A DNA stretch of 28,890 bases from Mariaggregatimicrobium sp964498785 (lineage in GTDB: Bacteria > Zhuqueibacterota > Zhuqueibacteria > Thermofontimicrobiales > Thiofontviventaceae), in the NCBI GenBank assembly GCA_964498785.1, contig CAZCJL010000088.1, positions 1 to 28,890 of the forward strand. The letters are read 5' to 3'. The translations under genes and the position numbers were made by a program. The notes beneath the pieces are model-generated. The model was not told where the DNA came from. It made no database searches and saw nothing but the letters and a program-made list of their open reading frames with translations. Shown in pieces: positions 17,265-26,200 of this stretch (position 1 is its first letter; every line of letters starts with the position of its first letter).

Positions 17265-18218
17265 ATGAAAAAAGTATTAGATTTAACAACACGACCCATC
17301 GACGATCTGTTTTACAAAAGAGACGATCCCATGGATCGCAAATTGGGAGAATTTGTCCGGCGTGATCCCAATGATTACGTTGAAGCAGATTTTGTTATTG
17401 TCGGATGTCCCCAGGACGAAGGCGTAAAACGAAATAAAGGTCGTCCCGGTGCGGCGCTGGCGCCAACAGAAATTCGTAAAGCATTTTACAAATTTCCGAT
17501 TACAGAAGGACTGTTTTCAAAAATCCTGTTTGATCTGGGAGATGTTAAAATAGGAGACACCCTGGAACAAACCCATGAAACACTCACCGAAGTGATCTAT
17601 CAAATCGTAACGGATGATAAAAAGCTGATCATTCTCGGCGGCGGAAACGACATTTCCTATCCCGATTGTCTCGCGCTATCACGGGTCAATCCCGATATTC
17701 TGGCATTTAATATCGACAGTCATTATGACGTACGCAAAGACCAGCCGCGCAACAGCGGAACGCCTTACAGACAGCTATTGGAAGAGAACATCCTGAAGCC
17801 GGAGAAATTTTTCGAGGTGGCAGCCAATCCACTTGTCAACTCGCCGGAATATACAAAATATCTTGAAAATAAAGGCGTAAAAATCGTTACGCTGAACACA
17901 CTGAGAGAGTACGGAATAGACAAAATTATCACCAAAATTCTGCAAGAGCAAAATGCAGAAGCAATCTTCTGGGGATTTGATCTCGATTCGGTAAGGACAA
18001 TGGATGCACCCGGCGTAAGCGCGCCCAATCCCATCGGACTTTCTGCGGATGAAATTTGTCGCATTGCATTTCTTGCCGGCAAACAGCTCAATTCAAAAAT
18101 TCTGGAAATTTCCGAAGTCAATCCGAACTATGATCTGGATAACCGCACAAGTAAACTGGCTGCGACGATTATGCTTTATTTTCTGAACGCTTATGATGTG
18201 AAAGAAGAAAGCAAATGA
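17265..18218 (+). CDS. Ureohydrolase (arginase/agmatinase family), formimidoylglutamase-like
   Basis: ATG 17265 is preferred because AGGA lies nine bases upstream; the frame is open from GTG 17202 but those 21 codons look non-coding. The product is 317 residues. Arginase-family Mn motifs are present: LGGGNDISYPD near 125-135, IDSHYDVR near 150-157, SGTPYR near 164 and WGFDLDSVRTMDAPGVSAP near 237-255. The SGTPYR block is typical of formimidoylglutamase (HutG-type), which splits N-formimidoyl-glutamate to formamide and glutamate in histidine breakdown. The usual GGGH ligand His is Asn here, so one Mn-A ligand differs. No other hut gene is in the window. It could act on another guanidino or amidino substrate. 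Confidence 0.85.
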   Translation: MKKVLDLTTRPIDDLFYKRDDPMDRKLGEFVRRDPNDYVEADFVIVGCPQDEGVKRNKGRPGAALAPTEIRKAFYKFPITEGLFSKILFDLGDVKIGDTLEQTHETLTEVIYQIVTDDKKLIILGGGNDISYPDCLALSRVNPDILAFNIDSHYDVRKDQPRNSGTPYRQLLEENILKPEKFFEVAANPLVNSPEYTKYLENKGVKIVTLNTLREYGIDKIITKILQEQNAEAIFWGFDLDSVRTMDAPGVSAPNPIGLSADEICRIAFLAGKQLNSKILEISEVNPNYDLDNRTSKLAATIMLYFLNAYDVKEESK

Positions 18219-18242
18219 AACCAAAGAACAGGAGTGTATAAA

Positions 18243-18437
18243 ATGAAAATATTTGTATTAGGATCCACCGGCGAAGCAATGAAAGAAATCGGCAGCATGG
18301 CAGAAGCCCTTGCCATCGACCAGTTAATTCAATCCGAAAAAGCCCGCCGCCTCCTCGGCTGGCAACCCCGTTACGACGGCTTCATCACGGATGTGCGTAC
18401 ATATTTCCGGTCGTGGCTGGCGTATCATGGGGAGTAA
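18243..18437 (+). pseudogene. NAD-dependent epimerase/dehydratase remnant with internal deletion
   Basis: ATG 18243 follows AGGAG eight bases upstream, a normal start, and lies 24 bases after the ureohydrolase. The first residues MKIFVLGSTG are the beginning of a Rossmann-fold SDR protein. Residue 11 onward (EAMKEIGSMAEALAIDQLIQ, then SEKARRLLGWQPRYDGFITD) is the extreme C-terminus of the same family, where SEKARRLLGW is characteristic. About 230-250 central residues, including the rest of the nucleotide-binding fold and the active site, are missing, yet the reading frame is kept. The 64-aa product cannot bind NAD as a normal member would. It is either an in-frame deletion or a collapsed assembly. 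Confidence 0.72.
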
Positions 18438-18966
18438 CATTGTATTTCCGTTTGTATGAAGACCGGTTAATATTTATTTCTATCTGGTCAAACATCCCCC
18501 GGATACCGACTACGTCGGTATCGTCCCCCTTCAAAGGGGGAAAAAGTGCGTTCGGAGAATCCTGTTTGTTCGGTTTCGTTTTGGAAATTCCCCATTTCAA
18601 GAAAGACGGTTTTACACTCATCCCCCGCGAATTCCCCTTTTGAAGGGGGACGGTTTTACACTCATCCCCCGCGAATTCCCCTTTTGAAGGGGGACGGTTT
18701 TACNNNNNNNNNNNNNNNNNNNNNNNNNNNNNNNNNNNNNNNNNNNNNNNNNNNNNNNNNNNNNNNNNNNNNNNNNNNNNNNNNNNNNNNNNNNNNNNNN
18801 NNNACTCATCCCCCCGCGAATTCCCCCTTTGAAGGGGGACGGTTTTGCCGCAGGCAAAACCCGGGGGATGTTCGCACCGAGCGAAAAAAAATCCCCAGAA
18901 TGACTAAAATTGACATTTCGTTCAGACTCTTATTATTACTTTGCGACCTGAGTAATTACCTTATTT
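18438..18966. repeat. Hairpins, 44-bp tandem repeat and scaffold gap, no gene
   Basis: Perfect stem GATACCGAC/GTCGGTATC at 18502-18522 is followed by CCCCCTT/AAGGGGG at 18525-18540. From about 18605 a 44-bp unit (GACGGTTTTACACTCATCCC..., containing CCCC...TTTTGAAGGGGG) repeats head to tail at 18605, 18649 and 18693. It is cut by the gap and reappears with small changes at 18804-18846. Near 18847-18861 the short stem TTTTGCC/GGCAAAA is seen. Frames crossing this array are artefacts of the repeat. Confidence 0.8.
18704..18803. other. Assembly gap (100 N)
   Basis: Exactly 100 N, the usual placeholder for a gap of unknown length, inside the 44-bp tandem array. The true repeat number is unknown. 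Confidence 0.98.
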
Positions 18967-19749
18967 TTATTCGACATAAAAATCTACCGAATCCAGGGCA
19001 GCCGATGCAAATACCCCGTACCCTCCATTGATGCCGCTTTTATCAATACTACTGAAATAATGATCATGAAAGTTACGATCATAGGCCATCACCTTGATCG
19101 TGTATTTTCCTTTTTTAAGTTTTATCCAATCTTCATAAATTGTGTATGCAGTATCTGATGTCGCGTAACTATGACAGGAACGGCCATAGTATGATGTTCT
19201 AAAATAGTAATTATAGAACTCTGAAGGCGGATCTAGCAAATTAATGAGATAGCCATAGGAGTTCTTACTTTTACGCCACTTTACAAGTATATCAAGGTTC
19301 ATATTTTCTTTTAAGACCATTTTATCAGTCGGAAAAATGATATTGAATTCAGCCGGGACAGTTGTACAACCCGATAAATTCAAACCATCTTCTGTTGTTA
19401 CACTCAGGGAGTAATTCATATTCGGATGTATACAGGGCACGGCTGGATAATTTGTATAATATTGGCCAATAAAATTGTCGTATGAAGCAGTCGTGTCAAT
19501 TTTGTGGCGGAAATTGATATTTTGCTGGTTGTTATACACTTCTACTTTTGCATCGGTAACGAATTTATAATTCGATCTTTCATCGATACCAGATGTATAG
19601 TAAAGATAAATTCGTTGTTTAGCAACGTTGCTATACAGAATCGCAATGATACTAACCTCTTCATTATATTCTGCATTGTCATTTGGCATTTTTATGCAAT
19701 TAAATAATAAGAGTAATGAGATGAAGATTGCCTGGTATTTTTTCATCAT
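18967..19749 (-). CDS. DUF4249-like outer-membrane-associated lipoprotein
   Basis: ATG 19749 follows AAGGACAATCG. The N-terminus MMKKYQAIFISLLLLFNC is a lipoprotein signal with Cys at residue 18. The 260-residue mature part is beta-rich (AKVEVYNN, NYSLSVTTEDGLNLSG, KGKYTIKVMAYD) and ends in GGYGVFASAALDSVDFYVE. That GxYGVF ending and the gene's place right after a TonB-dependent receptor match DUF4249-type proteins of Bacteroidota-like genomes. They are thought to be surface or periplasmic partners of the receptor. The family match is by eye. It begins 43 bases after the receptor stop, so it is the last gene of the operon. Confidence 0.78.
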   Translation of the reverse strand: MMKKYQAIFISLLLLFNCIKMPNDNAEYNEEVSIIAILYSNVAKQRIYLYYTSGIDERSNYKFVTDAKVEVYNNQQNINFRHKIDTTASYDNFIGQYYTNYPAVPCIHPNMNYSLSVTTEDGLNLSGCTTVPAEFNIIFPTDKMVLKENMNLDILVKWRKSKNSYGYLINLLDPPSEFYNYYFRTSYYGRSCHSYATSDTAYTIYEDWIKLKKGKYTIKVMAYDRNFHDHYFSSIDKSGINGGYGVFASAALDSVDFYVE

Positions 19750-19792
19750 CGATTGTCCTTAATTCAATATCACTCGAACATCTTTTAATATT

Positions 19793-22084
19793 CTAACGAC
19801 TAATATGAATCCCAATCATCGGGATCACAGGAATTCCTCTACACTCTTCAGTAGAAACCGCGCCAAACAGATACTCCTGATTATACAAATAAGGATTATT
19901 CTGATTATAAACATTAACGACCTGTACGAATGGTATTATTGAATAATTTTTCCAATTAAATTCTAGTGTCATGCTGATATCCAATCGATGATAATCCGGA
20001 TACCGATGTGAATTTTTATAAGCCCTGATCTCCCTGCCTTCATAGGGATCGAATGGAAGATTTATCTTAAAATAGGGCTCTGCAAATTGAACCCGGTAAT
20101 CGTCACCTCCTAAAAAAGCACCAACAACCGGGCTATATGGAGTACCGTCGGCATACGTCCAGAAAAAATTTATCTTCCATTTTTTTGTAAGATTAAGGTA
20201 ATTTAGTATTTTTAGAATATGGCGACGATCATATTGTGTGTAATAAGTTGCATTATCATTATCTTTTAATGATATGCCAAAAGAATAGCTCAACCATCCT
20301 CCCATTCTGCCGCGATCCTTTTTCAGGAGTAAATCAATCCCGGTTGAAACACCATCTTCCATCTGATAACCGGGATTTTCAACAATTGTCGATAAAAGAT
20401 TTTTATTTCTCTTATAATACCCTTCACAACTCATATCCAGACAACCCAGAAATTTATTTATATCAACCCCAAGAATAAAATGTTGTGACTCTGCCGGTTC
20501 GATATGCTTGCCTGGTTGTACCGGGAAGTAAGTAATAAATGGCGAATAAATACTCTCACTGACTCGCTCGCGCAATGTATACAGGAATTGATGATACTTT
20601 CCATAAGCAGCTTTAATCTTTAAATCGGAAGTTAATTGGTATTTTATATTTAAGCGCGGGACAATATTTTTGATATGACCGGAACTGAAGTAATTAACTC
20701 TTAGTCCTGTATTTATGGAAAGTAAATTTGATATTTTTATATCATCCTGAAAATAGAATCCCAATTGATAACATGTTTTATCAAAGGTGTAAATTTCCGG
20801 TGCATAATCCATAAAAACATCCTGGGGTGGCGCGACAATGCTATAAAAATCGCTTTTTTGTATATTCCAATCATAAGCAAACAGCATTTTTTTTATCTCA
20901 AAACCGATATTTAAATTGTGATTCTGCAAATGGATTTGAAAATTATCTTTAAAGGTGATATCATGTAATTTATTATGAACCAGGTTATGAGCACTTCTTA
21001 CGTCCATATAAGAAGAGCTATAAAAAAGATGCATTGTGTGCAAGGTGATGGAATTAATAACTGAACGCAATTGGCTATTAAATAACAGGTTTCCCCATTG
21101 TGGTGGTATTGAATTATCGATATTCATTTCTTCTTCATCTAAATCTGAAAGAACGTCATGCGAGTAGAACGTTGAAATTACTAATTTATGCAATCGATTC
21201 AAATTAATAGTATATTTTCCATGAACGTCATAAAAGTAGTAGGGCATTTCAGCATGATCCATTTTTGCAATAAAATCCAGGAACGTTCTTCTAATCGCAA
21301 AAGAATATCTTCCTTTCCACAACGGTCCGTTTAAAGCAATATTTGAGGACGACAGGGTCGTTGTTGATAATAAATTGTGTTCTGTCTTATTCCCATCGTG
21401 AGTAGAAACCCGTAGAATAGCCGATAGATAACCATCGTCCTCTGCCGTATAACCACCGGCTTCAAGAGTGGCGTCACTCACTGCATTTGGATTAAAAACA
21501 CCAAAGAACCCGCCGATATGATTGGGATTATAAACCGGCACATCGTCCAGCAATATCAATGTCTGGTCATAATGTCCTCCCCTGACATAAAACTGGCTGC
21601 TGTAGTCATTGCTGAAAGTAACACCGGGCAAAGTCTGCATTGCTCGTAAAATATCTGGCTCTAAAACAGCAGGGATTGTATTCAAATCTCTCGGTTTTAT
21701 ATCATAAATACTAATTTTATCGCTGTGCTTAAATTTATCAGCGAGGACTTCAATTGTTGCAATCTCTAAAACAGTCGGCTCAAGGGAAAAATCCATTTTA
21801 TGTGTTGTGTTTGTCTGAATAAAAAGATTTTGCTCGCTAACGGCATACCCCATCATTTTTACTTTTATAAGATAATAACCAGTCGGGAGCTTTATCTGGA
21901 AAAAGCCCTTACTGTCCGATATCGAGCCTCTATTTTCACCTTCAACGATAACCTGCGCGCCATCAATTGGTCTGCCGGATTTTTTATCTGTGATAAATCC
22001 GATTAACTTTCCATTTTCGGATGAAGTGAAAGCAAGATGAATCATAAAAACGAAGCAGTAAACTATGAGTAGAATCTTATTCAT
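19793..22084 (-). CDS. TonB-dependent receptor with CarboxypepD_reg-like N-terminal domain
   Basis: ATG 22084 is chosen over ATG 22111 because AGGA lies eight bases upstream. The 763-residue product has a signal peptide (MNKILLIVYCFVFMIHLAF), a carboxypeptidase-regulatory-like domain at about 24-105 (IGFITDKKSGRPIDGAQVIV, then FFQIKLPTGYY), and a plug at about 125-230 (RAMQTLPGVTF, SQFYVRGGHYDQTLILLDDV, PVYNPNHIGGFFG). A 22-strand barrel is expected over the rest, rich in aromatic beta strands. It imports an unknown ligand across the outer membrane with TonB energy. At about 760 residues it is shorter than SusC receptors and resembles the class paired with DUF4249 lipoproteins, which is the case here. 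No ligand can be named. Confidence 0.9.
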   Translation of the reverse strand: MNKILLIVYCFVFMIHLAFTSSENGKLIGFITDKKSGRPIDGAQVIVEGENRGSISDSKGFFQIKLPTGYYLIKVKMMGYAVSEQNLFIQTNTTHKMDFSLEPTVLEIATIEVLADKFKHSDKISIYDIKPRDLNTIPAVLEPDILRAMQTLPGVTFSNDYSSQFYVRGGHYDQTLILLDDVPVYNPNHIGGFFGVFNPNAVSDATLEAGGYTAEDDGYLSAILRVSTHDGNKTEHNLLSTTTLSSSNIALNGPLWKGRYSFAIRRTFLDFIAKMDHAEMPYYFYDVHGKYTINLNRLHKLVISTFYSHDVLSDLDEEEMNIDNSIPPQWGNLLFNSQLRSVINSITLHTMHLFYSSSYMDVRSAHNLVHNKLHDITFKDNFQIHLQNHNLNIGFEIKKMLFAYDWNIQKSDFYSIVAPPQDVFMDYAPEIYTFDKTCYQLGFYFQDDIKISNLLSINTGLRVNYFSSGHIKNIVPRLNIKYQLTSDLKIKAAYGKYHQFLYTLRERVSESIYSPFITYFPVQPGKHIEPAESQHFILGVDINKFLGCLDMSCEGYYKRNKNLLSTIVENPGYQMEDGVSTGIDLLLKKDRGRMGGWLSYSFGISLKDNDNATYYTQYDRRHILKILNYLNLTKKWKINFFWTYADGTPYSPVVGAFLGGDDYRVQFAEPYFKINLPFDPYEGREIRAYKNSHRYPDYHRLDISMTLEFNWKNYSIIPFVQVVNVYNQNNPYLYNQEYLFGAVSTEECRGIPVIPMIGIHISR

Positions 22085-22114
22085 TATTTTTTTCCTGAGT
22101 TGAAATTGCAAACA

Positions 22115-22142
22115 GGGGCTAAAGAATGTGATCGTTAGCCCC
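22115..22142 (-). promoter_or_regulatory. Intercistronic hairpin before the TonB receptor
   Basis: GGGGCTAA at 22115-22122 pairs perfectly with TTAGCCCC at 22135-22142. It lies between the stop of the 253-aa gene and the receptor start. There is no long T-tract, so it may be an mRNA-stabilising or attenuating stem and not a full terminator. Confidence 0.5.
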
Positions 22143-22156
22143 CGAAAGACTCATGG

Positions 22157-22918
22157 TTAATATAAAAACAGTTTCATTTCTAACTCGCAATCGTGGTGTG
22201 TGCTGCCTATATATAATATTTGTTCGGTATCCACTATTGGAATTGCATTAGTATAATTCGAAGAATTAAATGTAAAATTATACCTATTATCAAGCAGATC
22301 ATCTGCTCCATTATCATCTTCTTTTATATGCACACTGACATTCCGATAGTATGGCCAATAATCCCAGGTCATTATGGTTTTATTGTAATTATAGTATGTT
22401 GTTTCATCATTTATTGAAGGGCAGCCTATTATTAATGGTCCATCATAATTTCCGTATTCATTCTGATACCAGAGTTTAACATAAATTTCAGGATCACCCA
22501 AATACCATGGCTCATTATCATCAATCAATTTAAAATCAACAATTTTTAACACCGCCGATCCTGATGCTGGCTTTGCAAGTGCTCCATTACCTGTTTGAAC
22601 GGAATGATCACCATGATGTTCACAGGGAGCAATAACAAGCACAGGTTCTTCCGGTGGCGTTTTTGAGTCTAAAATTATTTCCCTTCCATCTAATGCATAA
22701 GCTATAATATTCTCATATTTTTCATCATCTGATAAAAGTTGGGCAGCAACTAATATTTCATTGATTTTACTTTTCCAGGACTTTCGATGTTCATTTACAG
22801 GAAAGTAAATATCCATTCCGTATTCAAAATCTTCAATTATTTCTGTAATTTCATTCTCTGGTAGAACACGTCTGATATTTTTTTTATTTAGAAATAAGTA
22901 GGTCGATTTTTTGTTCAC
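22157..22918 (-). CDS. Uncharacterised 253-aa protein at the head of the TonB/DUF4249 operon
   Basis: The frame starts at GTG 22918 with no obvious ribosome binding site; the stop just upstream leaves only five more codons. The product begins MNKKSTYLFLNKKNIRRVLP with no signal peptide, which is odd beside two exported proteins, so the 5' end may be damaged. The middle has PVLVIAPCEHHGDHSVQTGN, a His-rich motif that might bind metal. The C-terminal half is Tyr/Asp-rich (LGDPEIYVKLWYQNEYGNYD, then KEDDNGADDLLDNRYNF) and looks like a beta-sandwich with acidic loops. The layout loosely recalls DUF3103-type proteins, but I am not sure. It could be a secreted partner or substrate of the receptor. 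Confidence 0.65.
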   Translation of the reverse strand: MNKKSTYLFLNKKNIRRVLPENEITEIIEDFEYGMDIYFPVNEHRKSWKSKINEILVAAQLLSDDEKYENIIAYALDGREIILDSKTPPEEPVLVIAPCEHHGDHSVQTGNGALAKPASGSAVLKIVDFKLIDDNEPWYLGDPEIYVKLWYQNEYGNYDGPLIIGCPSINDETTYYNYNKTIMTWDYWPYYRNVSVHIKEDDNGADDLLDNRYNFTFNSSNYTNAIPIVDTEQILYIGSTHHDCELEMKLFLY

Positions 22919-23226
22919 AAATACGTTAAAGGGTCACTACATCTATTTTTTAAAGGTAAATATTGAAGTTAACCTTGATTTTCTCCAATTTTAAGAAATT
23001 TCCAAAATCGTGTGGTGCACTTGGGTTAACAGAATTCATACTGCCCGTCCATCATTTCAGCAAATCCTCCAAACTAAGGTGGTAATCCTGTATATTCTAC
23101 CATGAAAACACCTCGTGTTTATACTTGTATGGTCAAAAATGTAACATTGACATGTCATTGCCAGTGTGATGCTCTTTAAGCCTTTTGGAGTGTGAGATTT
23201 TTTCCGGGCTATGATGTTGCAAGCGC
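22919..23226. other. Intergenic, promoter region of the 253-aa gene; no gene seen
   Basis: AT-rich sequence between two minus-strand units. A small AACAC/GTGTT stem is near 23105-23118. A 68-aa minus frame here (23057-23263) runs into the terminator hairpin and lacks a ribosome binding site, so it is not called. Confidence 0.4.
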
Positions 23227-23268
23227 TAAAAACAAGTTGCAAGTTCCCACCAGGAACCTGCAACTTGT
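23227..23268 (-). terminator. Intrinsic terminator of the giant secreted protein gene
   Basis: Two 16-base arms, 23232-23247 and 23253-23268, pair with one mismatch around a 5-base loop. Read on the minus strand, the stem is followed at once by TGTTTTTAGC (T-run opposite 23228-23232). It begins 20 bases after the stop codon at 23289. Confidence 0.85.
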
Positions 23269-23288
23269 AACCTCTACACTATCCCTCC

Positions 23289-26200
23289 CTATCGCATCAT
23301 AATCATCTTCATCGTTTTAGAATAGCTTGCGGCACGAATTGAATAGAAGTAAACACCCGACGGCAATCGATTCCCCAGTTCGTCACGGCCATCCCAGGTG
23401 ATATCATAATAACCATCATTCAAATGCTCATCCACCAGCGTGCGGACTTTCTCGCCCAATATATTATAGACCACAAGCTGTACCTTCTCCGGCTGATCCA
23501 GGCGGAAGCTGATCTTCGTCAGCGGATTGAACGGATTGGGATAGTTCTGAGAAATTCCTTTGCTGTTAATCTCCACAATATCCCCATGCTCCGCTGCAAT
23601 CTGTCCGTTTTGCTGTATAGCCGACTGTCCCGCGACTTCGATTGCCGAAATCATCTGATCGCCGTCGACCTCGTAGAAATTGATATTCAACTGACCATCT
23701 GTTACATTCACCTGAAACGAGCTGGTGACAGCAGCGTATTCCTGATTCCCGGCTTCCTGATACGGATTGAAATCATTCAATTCCAGATTCCCCTCGATGC
23801 GTACATCAAAAATCCGGGTAGTACCCTGAATAATCTCTGCAAAATGAAGCGTCACCTGATAGGTTCCATTGGGCAGATCGAAATTGTAATAACTCATTCC
23901 GTAACGCATACACTGGTAGAGCGCATCATCAGTCGTATTGTCGATCGTGTGGGTCGTGGTGTAAATATGCGTGTACGAATCATTATGTCCCCAACTCCCG
24001 GAACTGTACCCCTGATCCGCTGACCACGAATTATTACTGCCATCGGTATATTGTGACCCGCCGCAGTTTACCCGCCAGACGTCATCCGCTATTGGCGGAG
24101 ATTCAATCGAAAATACCGCGTCGCTGATATCGTAAATTGTCGTGTCATTGACGGCTGCTATTTTTACGAGACAATTTTCAGAAACATTGTCCGGTATTTG
24201 CCAGTTATAATTGCCAGTATTGGAAACATTGGCAGCTATTCCATTCCAGTCTGATCCATTATTCGCAGAATAATCAATGTTGACATTCCCGGAAAATCCG
24301 CCGGATGTCCACTGAATCTGTTGCGTTGATCCGACAGCCCAGTTCTCGCCGCCATTCGGCGTAGTCACTGCAATATGGACCGCCGTGGAATCGGTAATTG
24401 TCAGCGCCACATTGACATTGAGCGGGCTGTTTGTGGCATTGACATCAGCAATAACAACCACAGCGTGATACGTGCTATCAGTCGATAATCCAGAAATATC
24501 CACCGCAAGTTTCACTTTATCGCCAGAGCCGCCGGTGGTATCAGCCAATGTTAACCAGTAACGATTCGTCTGTTCACTGGCGAACCATGCCAATGTTCCG
24601 CCGCCGCTATTTGTCACGGTGATGTATTGATCCGCAGGATTATTGCCACCATCAACCGCAGAAAAACTGACCGTAGCGGGATTCACTGCAATAACCGGAT
24701 CACCGGATGGCGGCGCGCCGTTGAAATTATAATTATCAATATCCAGATCTGGATCCGTGGTAACCACCAGCCAATTAATAAACCCGCCGGATTCTCGCGG
24801 GTAAAGGCTCAGTGTATTCGTCGTCCCTGGATTCACCGGAAACTGATATTGCCCGCCAGTGGAATTGCCATTATAGACCCATTCCCTGTTCCAGCCATCC
24901 CCCAGACTGTACAATCCGTTCCAATTGCACTGACTGCCCCCGTTCATTTTAATCCAAAAGCTGTCATCTCCATTATTTGCATTGGCATCCACTTCGGCAA
25001 AAACATACACCTGCGAAACACCTGCAGGAACCGAAAAATCGTAATCAATCCGTTGAGATTCTTCAGGAGCCGTTATATAACTTGTTAATGCTTCCAAACA
25101 TTGCGCGCTATTATTGGTGGTAATTCTCCATTCCGATGGCGGAGAGGATTCACTCTCTGCCTCTATTTCTGCTAACGTCGGGCCGCTGGATTGCGGAGTG
25201 GTGATGGTCAATGTTACCGGAATATCCTGCGGGCTGTTGCTGGCATTGGAATCAGATATGCGGATGGTGTCTCTGTAAGTGCCGGCTGTCAGCGAATTGA
25301 TTGTAACACTCACCGTGATCTGTGTTCCGGCAGTGCCGGATGTAGGTGAAAACCCAAGCCAGTCTTCATTCGCCAGACTAACAGCAGTCCAGGAAAGCGT
25401 AGAGTCGCCACAGTTGCTGACTGTGAGCGATTGGCTGCCGGGTTGACTACCGCCTTCTTCCGCAGAAAAATTGAGCGATGCCGGACTAACAGCAAGACAG
25501 GGTCCTGCCGCAGGAGGACTGCTGCCATTAAAATTGTAATTATTAATATCCGTGTTTTCATCCGAGGTCACAACAAGCCAGTTGATAAAAGCGCCTGCCT
25601 CCCGCGGAGACAGGCTTAATTTATTCTGGCCTTCACTGACGCTAAATTGATTCTGGTTGCCGTTTCCCAGATCATAAACCCATTTTCGATGCCAGCCATC
25701 GCCCAGTGTATAGAGATTATTCCAGTTGCACTGCTGTCCGTCATTCATGGTGATCCAGAAACTATCATCCCCGTTGGAGCCGTTCACATCTACTTCTGCG
25801 AACACATAAACCGCACTCACACCGGCAGGAACATTGAAATAATAATCCAGTCGATAATTCTCGTTGGGACCATTGATATCGCTTTCAGTAGCTAATAAAC
25901 ACTGTGCGCCGTCATTGGATGTTTCCGACCAGCCCGATTGCGGCAATCCGCTACTCAGCTCTGCTTCAAACTCAGCCGGTAAATCCCCTGCCGGCGGACT
26001 GTCTTCGGTGATGGTCAAATTCACAGCCACATCCACCGGACTATTACTGGCATTGGCATCGCTGATGCGGATTGTATCACGATACGTCCCCGCGGTGAAT
26101 GAACTGCTGGTAACTGTCACATCCATCACCGTACCGGCGGTTCCACTGGTGGGCGAAATCGTCAGCCAGGATTCTCCGACAACTTTATCTGCAGTCCATG

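Noticed and set aside
18546..18857. Frames crossing the N gap
   Set aside because: They translate tandem repeat DNA and N bases; no start site or family.
18605..18860. CRISPR-like array
   Set aside because: Units are head to tail every 44 bases with no unique spacers, and no cas genes are in the window.
23057..23263. 68-aa minus frame after the giant gene
   Set aside because: It begins inside the terminator hairpin, has no ribosome binding site and is not protein-like.
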